NCBI GenBank assembly: GCA_937952895.1
Contig: CALFYC010000071.1
Span: 1-14,032, forward strand
DNA from: an uncultured Neisseriaceae bacterium
GTDB taxonomy: Bacteria; Pseudomonadota; Gammaproteobacteria; Burkholderiales; UBA11063
Reading direction: 5' to 3'
Length of the DNA stretch: 14,032 nucleotides
The notes under the pieces are model-generated. The model saw nothing but the letters and a program-made list of their open reading frames with translations, was not told the DNA's origin and did no database searches. This document shows, piece by piece, positions 1 through 7,737 of the stretch. A program made the translations under genes and the position numbers. The stretch's first letter is position 1; each line of letters starts with the position of its first letter.

Positions 1-292
1 AGTATATGCGGATCAAAATAGTTTATATAATTGGGATAAATCAGGCCCAGTAAATGGTGTGCAGCCACAAAATAATATGATTTTTACCTCGCTACTTGGT
101 GCAAAGTTTAATATTGTAAAAAATCTTCAGTTAGGTCTAAATGGTTTTTATAATAATTACCAATATTTAGCATCAGTGCCAACAGCATCTGTTATCGGTC
201 CCAATGGTGGAAATCGTAACGGTAATTTAACTACAATTTACCAACCTCAATCTACATTTGGTGGAATGCTTTCAGTAGGGTTAACTTATTAA
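1..292 (+). CDS. C-terminal part of an outer-membrane beta-barrel protein (5' end outside window)
   Basis: The reading frame is open from base 2 with no stop before the TAA at 290-292, so this is the end of a gene that starts left of the window; the GTG at 59 is internal. About 96 residues remain. They align with the C-terminus of the next gene: both have a Y-N-W-D-x-S-G stretch, an identical 13-residue block GAKFNIVKNLQLG, and an end in G-L-T-Y. Alternating polar and aromatic residues and a terminal aromatic residue fit the last strands of a beta-barrel with a BAM-recognised beta-signal. The next gene begins 12 bases downstream, so the two are probably co-transcribed tandem paralogues. The specific function (porin or other) is unknown. 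Confidence is high for being real coding sequence and moderate for the barrel assignment. Confidence 0.8.
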   Translation, partial: VYADQNSLYNWDKSGPVNGVQPQNNMIFTSLLGAKFNIVKNLQLGLNGFYNNYQYLASVPTASVIGPNGGNRNGNLTTIYQPQSTFGGMLSVGLTY

Positions 293-304
293 TAAGTGAG
301 TTTT

Positions 305-1123
305 ATGAAGTTGTTAAATAACAAGAGTAATTTATATAAATTACAGTGGCTTGGATTGATTGGCTTAACTAGTTTTGCAATTGCTATTGATAATGCCCCA
401 TTTCAACAATTTGAAAATCAATATAATTTAGGTTACGGCTTTTCCCAAGGGACTTTGATTGATGGGGTGCAAAATACTTCATGGTTTAATACCCAATATA
501 CAAATCTAGAACTTGAGCGCTTATTCAATGTTGGCGTTTGGTTAAACGCGAATTTTGATTTTGTAACACAATATACTCAGCCAAACTTAGGTCGTCTTAA
601 TGGTGGCGATGGAAGTGGTGTTCCACTTGGTCAGTATCCATTCATGTGGGATGTAACCTTTAAAACTGGATATGCTTTTTCTGTAGTGGATAACTATTTA
701 CAACTAATTCCATATGCCATGTTAGGTCGTCGAACTAATTGGGCGACATCTACAGCAAATGCCAATGGGTGGGCAAATTTAACGACTGATTATTTCTATA
801 CTGGAGGTTTAGGAGGTAGGATTTATTACCGAATTAATGATGCAGTTATACTTTATGGTGATGAGTTATATAGTTATAATTGGGATAATTCTGGTGCAAT
901 AAAGTCTATTCAAACATCTCCTAGTTTGTATGGGAAATCATATGCAGCTACAAATTATATGTTTGTATCAACTATTGGTGCTAAATTTAATATAGTAAAG
1001 AATTTGCAGCTTGGAGCTAACTTGTTTTGGAATAACTTTCAGCCACAATCAAATATATCTGGATTAATGTATACCCCGACAAATACTTTTGGTGAAGAAG
1101 TATCGATTGGTCTTACATATTAA
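305..1123 (+). CDS. Outer-membrane beta-barrel protein, tandem paralogue of the preceding gene
   Basis: This is a 272-residue protein. ATG 305 is preferred over the in-frame GTG 296 because a purine-rich AAGTGAG lies just upstream of it and it starts directly into a signal peptide: basic n-region (K2, K7, K12), hydrophobic core around residues 14-27, and a likely AIA cleavage site at about residue 27. The mature part is rich in Tyr, Trp, Asn and Gly with amphipathic strand-like alternation and no long hydrophobic helix. It ends in S-I-G-L-T-Y, an aromatic-terminated beta-signal. The N-terminal half has features seen in small barrel proteins (repeated NWD/NTQY motifs, aromatic girdles). The C-terminal half shares a 13-residue identical block with the preceding gene. 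No substrate or named family can be assigned. No terminator separates it from the lipoprotein gene 73 bases downstream. Confidence 0.82.
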   Translation: MKLLNNKSNLYKLQWLGLIGLTSFAIAIDNAPFQQFENQYNLGYGFSQGTLIDGVQNTSWFNTQYTNLELERLFNVGVWLNANFDFVTQYTQPNLGRLNGGDGSGVPLGQYPFMWDVTFKTGYAFSVVDNYLQLIPYAMLGRRTNWATSTANANGWANLTTDYFYTGGLGGRIYYRINDAVILYGDELYSYNWDNSGAIKSIQTSPSLYGKSYAATNYMFVSTIGAKFNIVKNLQLGANLFWNNFQPQSNISGLMYTPTNTFGEEVSIGLTY

Positions 1124-1196
1124 TTCTATGAGATGAAATTTTATTTATTACGAATTCCATAAATATTAGAAAATGGATTTTTAAAAGGGAAGTTTA

Positions 1197-2267
1197 ATGC
1201 ATAAAAATTTAAAGCTACTGTTTGCTTATTCTGGATTATTGGGTGCAGTTATATTAGTGTCTGCATGTAATGGTGGAGGTGGGAGCAGTTCAACTACTAA
1301 TTCCTCAAGTGGATTAACGCACTATCTTTATTCAGCTGATACAAATGGTCCAATTCACCAATACCAAATTGATTCAAATAATATTAAATTGGTAAATACA
1401 TTATCTGATCCTAATCCTTCAGAATCAACATTAGAGATTAAGCATGATGCTAATCGGTTATATATATTTAAGGAAAATAATGCACAAAATAGCCAAGAAG
1501 ATATTGATGTTTATTCAAAAAGTATTACATCCGAAGGTGATGTAGTTCCAAATGATGATTGGGACTATAATCTTGTTTTATTAAATAGCCAAAATTTGAA
1601 TATAAGTCATTCAAATAATTTACCATTGGATATTGTTAATATAAATGGCTATAGAGGAATAATTTGGGCCGATACGCAAAAAAAATTAGTTGTAATGCAA
1701 GATTTAAATGATAGTGCTCAAACAAAAACAATTGCCTTTGAAAGTATTGGTCTTGCTAATGATGAGACAATTAAATCTTTTGTAATTAGTAAAACCAATA
1801 GTACTATGGTGCAAATTCTAATTAATAAAACAAATCCTTTTAATGGAAATGCTGTAACTCGTTTAGCTTTATATAAATTTGTAGATACGGATTCTTTCCT
1901 GTCTAAAATAACTGATGTTAACCCAATTGAAACAGGAGTGGTTTTAGACTCCGCTTTTAATAATAAGACTAACGATAATGATGTTGAATATGATTTAATG
2001 ACTGAAAGTGATGGTTTCAAAACTATTTCAGTTTTCGATGGTACTGAGGTTTCTTTAAGATCAAATAGTCAAGATGTATTGACAGCATTAAAGGAAACCA
2101 AAATATTTGATTTTTCAAAGATAAATGCTCGTATTTATGCAAGTGTATGGCTTTTTAGCATAGATGATATTAATGGTTTAAACGCATTACGTTTAGACCA
2201 ACCAGAACTTGAGGCGTTAAGTCTTAATGGCAGCAAGGCTTTTGATATCTTAGATGATTTAAAATAA
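1197..2267 (+). CDS. Lipoprotein of unknown function with Ser/Thr/Gly-rich tether
   Basis: This is a 356-residue protein. ATG 1197 is preceded by AAGGGA at 1185-1190. The N-terminus is a type II signal peptide with the lipobox L-V-S-A-C, so Cys24 should be lipidated and processed by Lgt, LspA and possibly Lnt. Asn at +2 does not give the classical Asp inner-membrane retention signal, so outer-membrane anchoring is plausible. Residues 25-38 are a GGGGSSSTTNSSS-like flexible tether. The first folded segment (LYSADTNGPIHQYQID) resembles a strand pair from lactonase-type beta-propellers, but I cannot trace further convincing blades. The rest is acidic and Asn-rich with no recognised catalytic motif. 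It follows two barrel genes in the same direction and is closed by the hairpin at 2281-2316. Family unknown. Confidence 0.8.
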   Translation: MHKNLKLLFAYSGLLGAVILVSACNGGGGSSSTTNSSSGLTHYLYSADTNGPIHQYQIDSNNIKLVNTLSDPNPSESTLEIKHDANRLYIFKENNAQNSQEDIDVYSKSITSEGDVVPNDDWDYNLVLLNSQNLNISHSNNLPLDIVNINGYRGIIWADTQKKLVVMQDLNDSAQTKTIAFESIGLANDETIKSFVISKTNSTMVQILINKTNPFNGNAVTRLALYKFVDTDSFLSKITDVNPIETGVVLDSAFNNKTNDNDVEYDLMTESDGFKTISVFDGTEVSLRSNSQDVLTALKETKIFDFSKINARIYASVWLFSIDDINGLNALRLDQPELEALSLNGSKAFDILDDLK

Positions 2268-2280
2268 TTTAAATTGTTAT

Positions 2281-2317
2281 AAAAATAAAGCTTGGCGAAA
2301 TCCAAGCTTTATTTTTT
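2281..2317. terminator. Bidirectional intrinsic terminator between convergent genes
   Basis: A perfect 15-bp inverted repeat has arms AAAAATAAAGCTTGG (2281-2295) and CCAAGCTTTATTTTT (2302-2316) with a 6-base loop. Going right, the stem is followed by T residues; going left, the complementary A run supplies the U tract. It can therefore end both the lipoprotein transcript and the pglL-like transcript. The right arm contains the stop codon of the (-) gene (2309-2311). Confidence 0.9.
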
Positions 2318-4051
2318 AGCTCTTAACTCAGTAATTAATTCGGAATAATTTTTTTTCTTCAACGTACTAGCAAAATCTTTTTTATAAACTGGAAAAGCAA
2401 TTGCTGCTAATTTGACTAATTTACGGGCCTCATCATAATTCCCAAATTCCCAATTTAGTATTGCTAGTTTAATTAAATTGTCGGGATACGGGTGAAAATT
2501 AGTAAATTTACTTTCATAAGCAAATTGTTGATTTTTTGTCATGATTTTATCTGTTTTAGATTCAGTGACATCAATATAATCATCTAAACTAAATAATGCA
2601 GGATAACTCCACAAAATATTTTGTGAAAGATTTTCTAAATATTTGGCATTGTTTAATATCGATGATTCCTTATTTGGGATATCACTATAGGCAACTAATT
2701 TATTAAAAATAATACTACTATTTACCATTAAATAAACAATAATTATTATTGGTATTGCAAAAAAAGTAAGTGCGAAGTTCCGGTTAAGTTTCATTAATGG
2801 TTTATCAATGCTTAAAAACATGATAAACGGCCCTAAAAAATAAATGTACCAAAGTGGATATTCAAGCATGCTATGTGTTAATGTGGTTGATAGCATACAA
2901 ATTATTATCAATGATTCTAATGAGCTACGATTCTTAAGGATAGCATAGATTAAATAAATAATACTAAATACTATAATTAATGTGCCAGTAATGCCAGTTT
3001 CAGCTAATAGTTGAAGAATTAGATTATGACAATTGGTAAATAATCCATCATCAGCTGGGGAATTGGGGAATAGTAATTGTAAATAAACACTTTGTTTAGC
3101 ATATTCATTAAATCCATAACCAAAAATTGGATATTGTTTAAATACAATCCATGCCTTTTTCCATTCAATAAGACGTCGGCCAGTTATATCAGTGCTACCT
3201 GGGTCAACCAGTCTTTGTAGTCCAGATTGATCATGCATACTTAGTAATTTATGAATTATTGGAATTGAATATTCAAAAAGAAGTAAAGTTAAAAAAGTAA
3301 TTATTAAAATATAACTTAGTTGTTTTGCTGATTTTTCTTTGGTTTTTAGATAATAGATACTACTAATTGCAATAGCTAAAGTAAAATAAATAAAAACACT
3401 TCTTGAAGATGCAATCGTCAAACTAAATAGGAGCCAAATAATTATTAAATAGAAATTACTTGCTTTAATTCTTTTGATTTGAAATAAGTAAATTAAACCA
3501 AAAATAGCCCACATTAAATAATGACAATAATGATTACGTTGCCCAAAATGACCAAAAATATTGGTGCGCGGATGAGCTCCATCATAAAAAATCACATCGC
3601 CAAAGTGACGGTATAATCCAGAATATTGCAAAAACCCAATAAGTGATTGTAGGACCGCACCTATAATTAAAGCATAACTCAGGTAGATTAAAAATGTTTG
3701 TAAACCTAAGCGATCACAAATTAAATTAGTACTAATTGCAACTAAGATACAGATAAACATTTCAAGAATAGTAGTAATAGAAAAACCAAAAAAATCAATT
3801 TGAACCATTAACGGTTGTAATAACAGTAGTATGCTAAATAACATAAGTGGTATTATTACTTTAGGGATGGTTATTTTATCTACGCTTAAACATACTAAAC
3901 CAAATAAGCTAATTGCTGCCCATACAAAAGTAATTTCAGCCCAAAACTGAGGTAGTGGGTCGTAATGTACATTATTTAATTGTGGTAATGTTAGTAAAAC
4001 TACTAAATTAATTAAAATTAGTGTTTGAATTTTCTTGTTTGTTATTTGCAT
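2309..4051 (-). CDS. pglL: PglL/TfpO-type O-oligosaccharyltransferase (Wzy/WaaL superfamily)
   Basis: This 580-residue polytopic inner-membrane protein probably transfers a glycan from undecaprenyl diphosphate to Ser/Thr of periplasmic proteins or pilin; a WaaL-like O-antigen ligase role is the alternative. Hydrophobic helices fill about residues 8-250 and 355-440. Diagnostic motifs in order: H160-P-R-T-N-I-F-G-H-F-G-Q-R-N-H (the PglL signature region), G291-R-R-x-x-x-W (Wzy_C core), G311-Y-G, H342 in N-C-H-N-L-x-x-Q-L-L-A-E-T-G at the position of the essential His of PglL/WaaL, and H393-S-M-L-E-Y-P-L-W-Y, typical of PglL rather than WaaL. Residues 420-580 form a soluble tail resembling the Wzy_C_2 domain. 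The start has AAAGG six bases upstream (4058-4062). It is transcribed alone and divergently from the fusion-protein gene. No glycan-synthesis cluster lies in this window. The symbol denotes family membership; the acceptor is unknown. Confidence 0.85.
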   Translation of the reverse strand: MQITNKKIQTLILINLVVLLTLPQLNNVHYDPLPQFWAEITFVWAAISLFGLVCLSVDKITIPKVIIPLMLFSILLLLQPLMVQIDFFGFSITTILEMFICILVAISTNLICDRLGLQTFLIYLSYALIIGAVLQSLIGFLQYSGLYRHFGDVIFYDGAHPRTNIFGHFGQRNHYCHYLMWAIFGLIYLFQIKRIKASNFYLIIIWLLFSLTIASSRSVFIYFTLAIAISSIYYLKTKEKSAKQLSYILIITFLTLLLFEYSIPIIHKLLSMHDQSGLQRLVDPGSTDITGRRLIEWKKAWIVFKQYPIFGYGFNEYAKQSVYLQLLFPNSPADDGLFTNCHNLILQLLAETGITGTLIIVFSIIYLIYAILKNRSSLESLIIICMLSTTLTHSMLEYPLWYIYFLGPFIMFLSIDKPLMKLNRNFALTFFAIPIIIIVYLMVNSSIIFNKLVAYSDIPNKESSILNNAKYLENLSQNILWSYPALFSLDDYIDVTESKTDKIMTKNQQFAYESKFTNFHPYPDNLIKLAILNWEFGNYDEARKLVKLAAIAFPVYKKDFASTLKKKNYSELITELRAKK

Positions 4052-4086
4052 TTATGGCCTTTAAAGTCAAATAGAAATAAGTATAC

Positions 4087-4115
4087 ATTCTACCATAAAT
4101 TATGAATTGTGATAC
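4087..4115 (-). promoter_or_regulatory. Candidate promoter of the pglL-like gene (extended -10)
   Basis: Read on the minus strand there is TGG-TAGAAT (4087-4095), an extended -10. A weak -35, GTATCA (4110-4115), lies 17 bases upstream. This predicts a start near 4080 and a leader of about 29 bases before ATG 4051. The -35 overlaps the divergent -10. Pattern match only. Confidence 0.4.
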
Positions 4116-4118
4116 AAT
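4110..4118 (+). promoter_or_regulatory. Candidate promoter of the membrane fusion protein gene (extended -10)
   Basis: TGA-TACAAT is an extended -10 (TGn plus a 5/6 hexamer) with no good -35. A transcript would begin near 4125. That places the in-frame GTG at 4109 upstream of the transcript and supports ATG 4160 as the true start. Confidence 0.4.
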
Positions 4119-4159
4119 ACCATCTTATAGCAATATTCTTAATAAAGGCTTCTAATAAC

Positions 4160-5293
4160 ATGAGAAAGATAATTCTTGTTGCATTTTTATTGATTGGCGT
4201 AGTAGGCTGTAATCGCCATGATGGACCACCTCCATCATTGCCAAAACATGTAGATGCTGAAATAGTAACTACAGCAAATATTCCATATATGTTAGATTAT
4301 CCCGGGGTAGTAAGTGGGGTTGCTGATTTTCCTGTGTATGCCCGAGTAAATGGTACGATTTTTAAACAGTTATATGTCGAGGGAACTTTGGTTAAAAAAG
4401 ATCAGCCGCTTTATGAGATTGATCCAGGTCCATTTGAAAATGATTTACATAATGCCGAAGGTCAGATGATTAAAGATAAAGCAGCAATGACTCAATATAA
4501 GCTAATACTAGATCGCTATAAACGATTATATAAAGTTAATGCAGTATCAGAACAGGATATAGAAACTGCGGATATTAATTATGAGGCTGCTGTGGGTTTA
4601 GTTAAAGCTGATGCGGCCAACATTGCGCAAGCAAAATTAAATATTACTTATTGTAAGGTATTGTCTCCTGTTGATGGTTTAGTTTCAGAGCATGTGGTAA
4701 CTGTTGGGCAAATGGTTGCTGCATATACTACAGTTCTAACTAATGTAAACTCTGCTGATAATATGTATATTAACTTTTCAGTTCCAGAAAATGATCGTTT
4801 AGCCTTACAAAAGGGTGTGAATAACGGAACAGTTCAAGCACCTAAAGATTATAAATTTTCAATGAATTTACAACTTGCTGATGGAACAATGTTAGATAAT
4901 GCCGGGTTAATTGCCTTTTTTGATACACGAATTAGTTTAACTAATGGCACATGGAATATGCGGGGGAATATTTATGATAATTCCGTCAAATATAAATTAT
5001 TATCTGGCCAATTTATTCATGTATACTTAACTGGTGCTTATTTTAAAGATGCAATTGCGGTTCCACAAGATGCGATTTTTAGAGATAGTGCTCATTCATT
5101 TGTTTATGTTTTAGATAATGATAATAAAATTATTAAGCAAATTGTTGAAGTTGGTGTAATGGCTGGAAATCTCTGGATAGTTAATAGTGGTTTAAAAACT
5201 AATGATAAAGTTGTAATCAATGGTGGAATGAAGGTTATGCCGGGTGACAAGGTAATTGTTGATTCAGTTAAACAGCCAGCAAAACAAGCATAA
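4160..5293 (+). CDS. RND-type periplasmic membrane fusion (adaptor) lipoprotein, AcrA/MexA-like
   Basis: This 377-residue protein links an inner-membrane RND pump to a TolC-like outer-membrane channel. ATG 4160 has AAAGG at 4144-4148 and begins a lipoprotein signal, L-I-G-V-V-G-C, with Cys17 lipidated. Domains: beta-barrel start about 32-55, lipoyl half-motif about 56-90 (ARVNGTI, then VEGTLVKKDQPLYEID), alpha-hairpin about 93-162, second lipoyl half about 163-195 (LSPVDGLVSEHVVTVGQMV), beta-barrel about 200-290, membrane-proximal domain about 295-370. The hairpin tip carries R119, L123, A128, S130, D133 and A137, spaced as in the RLxxLxxxxAxSxxDxDxA TolC-docking motif. Length is close to AcrA. 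No RND permease or TolC gene adjoins it: the next genes are a TPR protein and nnrED. It must use a pump encoded elsewhere or serve another transporter. Confidence 0.9.
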   Translation: MRKIILVAFLLIGVVGCNRHDGPPPSLPKHVDAEIVTTANIPYMLDYPGVVSGVADFPVYARVNGTIFKQLYVEGTLVKKDQPLYEIDPGPFENDLHNAEGQMIKDKAAMTQYKLILDRYKRLYKVNAVSEQDIETADINYEAAVGLVKADAANIAQAKLNITYCKVLSPVDGLVSEHVVTVGQMVAAYTTVLTNVNSADNMYINFSVPENDRLALQKGVNNGTVQAPKDYKFSMNLQLADGTMLDNAGLIAFFDTRISLTNGTWNMRGNIYDNSVKYKLLSGQFIHVYLTGAYFKDAIAVPQDAIFRDSAHSFVYVLDNDNKIIKQIVEVGVMAGNLWIVNSGLKTNDKVVINGGMKVMPGDKVIVDSVKQPAKQA

Positions 5294-5319
5294 AATTTGA
5301 TTTTATAGGATCATAAACT

Positions 5320-6162
5320 ATGAATAAATTATATCTTATATTAATTAGTTTGGGATTATTTCAAGTAGCAAATGCAGTTAATACAAGTAATGTTGTTGCA
5401 TCAGGTGTTACTACTTCTGTAAGTTCTGTAAAAACATCTTCTTTACAAGAATTTACTATTGATTCAGATGAAGAGCTTTCGGTTCAACTATTAGATAATT
5501 GTTGGAATAACCGAGAGAATTTAGCTAATCAAAAAATTATTGCTGATTATTTAATGACCAAACCTAAAATTCCCAATAACTATGAGATTGCTTGGAAAGT
5601 TGCTCGATTGGTTTATTTTATAGGTAATTATGGTATTGGTGAAAAAAATTATGTGAATACCGAAGATGGGGTTAAATTATTTGATTATGGTGTATCTGCG
5701 GGTAAAATTGCAATGGAGGCAATGCCACGTAAAGTTGAAGGGTATTATTGGTATGCAATTGATCTTGGTAGCTATGGTCTTGCCAATGGTATTTTATCTT
5801 CAGCATCTAATGCAAAAGATGGAATGGCTGCATTAGCTACAGTTGAAAAAATTGATTCGAGTTATCAATGGAATGGAAGTAGCCGTATTTTAGGTAGATA
5901 TTATGAAGAGCTACCTGGAATTTTTGGTGGAGATACTAAAAAGGCATACTCTTATCTTTCTAAAGCAGTTAGAAAATCTTCAAACTTCAGAAATAATTGG
6001 GTATTTTTAGGCCAATATTATATTAGTCAAGGCGAATATGCCAAGGCAATAAATGCATGTAAAGTTGCAGTTAATTTACAAGATCAAGATGGTAAATTTG
6101 AAGAAATGCGTTATTCAAGAGAAGCTCGTGAATGTATAGCGAAAGCTAAATCAAAACAATAA
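5320..6162 (+). CDS. Secreted TPR protein, TatT-like (TRAP-transporter-associated T component family)
   Basis: This 280-residue protein has a Sec signal peptide (MNKLYLILISLGLFQVANA, AxA cleavage at about 19), so it is probably periplasmic. ATG 5320 has AGGA at 5307-5310. A Ser/Thr/Val-rich linker (20-45) precedes an all-helical region. Recognisable elements are A91-W-K-V-A-R, G141-Y-Y-W-Y-A-I-D-L-G, L198-P-G-I-F-G-G-D-T-K-K-A followed by a TPR-like helix to about 217, and a further TPR at 224-252 (NNWVFLGQYYISQGEYAKAI). The L-P-x-x-F-G-G-D/N-x-x-K-A signature resembles the TatT family, first described beside TRAP transporters, though no TRAP genes occur here. It lies 26 bases after the adaptor gene and 20 before nnrED, probably in one operon. 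A generic Sel1/TPR scaffold is the alternative. Confidence 0.72.
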   Translation: MNKLYLILISLGLFQVANAVNTSNVVASGVTTSVSSVKTSSLQEFTIDSDEELSVQLLDNCWNNRENLANQKIIADYLMTKPKIPNNYEIAWKVARLVYFIGNYGIGEKNYVNTEDGVKLFDYGVSAGKIAMEAMPRKVEGYYWYAIDLGSYGLANGILSSASNAKDGMAALATVEKIDSSYQWNGSSRILGRYYEELPGIFGGDTKKAYSYLSKAVRKSSNFRNNWVFLGQYYISQGEYAKAINACKVAVNLQDQDGKFEEMRYSREARECIAKAKSKQ

Positions 6163-6182
6163 TTTACTATTTGAGAGGCTAA

Positions 6183-7685
6183 ATGATACATAATCAATTT
6201 TTATCATTACTTCAAATTCGTGAATTAGAGCAAAAATATCAAAAGCTTAATTTAGTAGATATTGCTGGTGAAAGTATTGCTAAATGGGTAAATAGCAATT
6301 TTGATATTAATAATAAAATCTTAATAGTTATTGGTTCTGGTAATAACGGTTGTGATGGTGTAGTTGCTGCTATTCTACTAAAACAGTTAGGTTATACAAT
6401 AACTATTGTCAAAGCCCTAAAATCTACCAATAAGCTTGGACAAAAATTACTCCTTCAATTTAAAAAACTCCGCGGCCAAATTTTAGTTAATTTACCATTA
6501 GAATTAAATAAGTATGATGTAATTATTGATGGTATTTTTGGCATTGGAATAATCGATAAATTAAATCCATCAGTAGTAAAATTAATCCAACGTATCAATT
6601 TAAGTAATGCAATGAAAGTATCGCTAGATACACCTAGTGGCTTAAACCCATTTACTGGCGAAATTATTGGTTCTGCAATTAAAGCTCATTATACTTTAAC
6701 TTTTCTTTCAGATAAGCCAGGATTCTATACGGGTAAAGCCATTGATAATGTTGGAAAGATAATTGTTTTCCCTTTAGTTGGTGAATTAAAAGTTAATAAA
6801 ATCGAGAATGATGCCCTACCTGTTTTACTCAATAGCCTAGAGAATATTAATTATCAGCAATTAAAGCGCACTATTCAAGATACAAATAAATCAAGTTTTG
6901 GAACTATTGCCATAGTTGGTGGTTGTAATGGTATGGTTGGAGCATTATATCTTGCCGGACGTGCTGCTTTATTAAACGGTGCCGGAAAAGTGGTGTTAGT
7001 CTCTCCAGATTCTGATTTAAATGTTAATTTAGTAATTCCCGAACTTATGCATAGCTCGACTAAGAATTTTTTAAAAAATCTTGATTTATATGATGTAATT
7101 GTAATTGGTCCTGGACTTGGTTGCGATGATAAGGCTAGTAAATTTTTAACTAAAATCATTAAATTAAGACCAACTTGTAAGCTGATTTTTGATGCTGATG
7201 CACTAAATCTATTAGCAATGAATCCGGAATTATTAGCTCAATTTAAACATTTAACCAATAAGGCAATTACCCCACACCCAGGTGAAGCTTCACGGTTACT
7301 CAATGTTGAAACATTAAAGATTCAAAATAATCGGTTTTTAGCATTAACTAATCTGGCAAATAAACTAAATGCATATACTTTATTAAAAGGCGCAGGATCA
7401 TTACTTTTAGGTAATAATCAGGTGTATATAAATACAACAGGTAATTCAGCTTTGTCAACTGCAGGTTCCGGTGATACCTTATGTGGGATTATTGCTGCAT
7501 TTGCTGCTCAAGGTATGCATTTATTTGATGCACTACGCTTTGCTGTATATATTCATGGCAAGAGTGCAGAGAAATTAGTGATAGATAAAAAAGGCTATAA
7601 TGGTATCTTAGCTTCAGATATAGCAGATGCTACAGCTGTTATTCTAAATTCATTATTATATTTTGATTTTGAGTTAGCTTGTTGA
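6183..7685 (+). CDS. nnrD: Bifunctional NAD(P)HX repair enzyme: epimerase plus ADP-dependent dehydratase
   Basis: This 500-residue cytosolic enzyme repairs damaged hydrated NADH and NADPH. The N-terminal YjeF_N domain (about 1-215) interconverts R and S NAD(P)HX: G51-S-G-N-N-G-C-D-G binds the nucleotide, and F119-G-I-G and D149-T-P-S-G-L carry the catalytic Asp region. The C-terminal ribokinase-like domain (about 225-490) dehydrates S-NAD(P)HX using ADP: G309-P-G-L-G, D337-A-D-A-L-N-L-L, H365-P-G-E-A-S-R-L-L, K402-G-A-G, and N421 to D431 (NSALSTAGSGD) with the catalytic Asp at 431. Length matches the fused E. coli NnrED/YjeF class. ATG 6183 has GAGAGG at 6173-6178. All key residues are present, so it should be active. 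In many proteobacteria this gene neighbours tsaE, which is not seen here; it sits at the end of an envelope-gene operon. Confidence 0.95.
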   Translation: MIHNQFLSLLQIRELEQKYQKLNLVDIAGESIAKWVNSNFDINNKILIVIGSGNNGCDGVVAAILLKQLGYTITIVKALKSTNKLGQKLLLQFKKLRGQILVNLPLELNKYDVIIDGIFGIGIIDKLNPSVVKLIQRINLSNAMKVSLDTPSGLNPFTGEIIGSAIKAHYTLTFLSDKPGFYTGKAIDNVGKIIVFPLVGELKVNKIENDALPVLLNSLENINYQQLKRTIQDTNKSSFGTIAIVGGCNGMVGALYLAGRAALLNGAGKVVLVSPDSDLNVNLVIPELMHSSTKNFLKNLDLYDVIVIGPGLGCDDKASKFLTKIIKLRPTCKLIFDADALNLLAMNPELLAQFKHLTNKAITPHPGEASRLLNVETLKIQNNRFLALTNLANKLNAYTLLKGAGSLLLGNNQVYINTTGNSALSTAGSGDTLCGIIAAFAAQGMHLFDALRFAVYIHGKSAEKLVIDKKGYNGILASDIADATAVILNSLLYFDFELAC

Positions 7686-7689
7686 TAAT

Positions 7690-7722
7690 TGCTAGTAATG
7701 CATCAATTTGGCATTACTAGCA
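7690..7722. terminator. Perfect inverted repeat between convergent genes, possible terminator
   Basis: Arms TGCTAGTAATGC (7690-7701) and GCATTACTAGCA (7711-7722) form a 12-bp perfect stem with a 9-base loop, five bases after the nnrED stop and 15 before the end of the converging gene. Neither side has a T run, so it is either a weak or Rho-assisted terminator, or an mRNA-end stabiliser. Confidence 0.5.
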
Positions 7723-7737
7723 CATAATAAATTGAAA

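Noticed and set aside
1718..2020. 100-codon open frame on the minus strand inside the 1197-2267 lipoprotein gene
   Set aside because: It lies antisense to a gene with a clear lipobox and ribosome site. It has no ribosome site of its own and no recognisable product; an AT-rich shadow frame.
4109..4159. Longer N-terminus for the adaptor protein from GTG 4109
   Set aside because: It would bury the lipoprotein signal behind 17 residues, and the codon lies within the predicted promoter.
6875..7159. 94-codon minus-strand frame inside nnrED
   Set aside because: It lies opposite the conserved kinase-like domain, whose motifs prove the plus-strand frame; shadow.
7681..7737. Inverted repeat at 7690-7722 as an operator or recombination site
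   Set aside because: Its place between two converging stop codons is better explained by 3'-end formation, and no recombinase or regulator gene is nearby.
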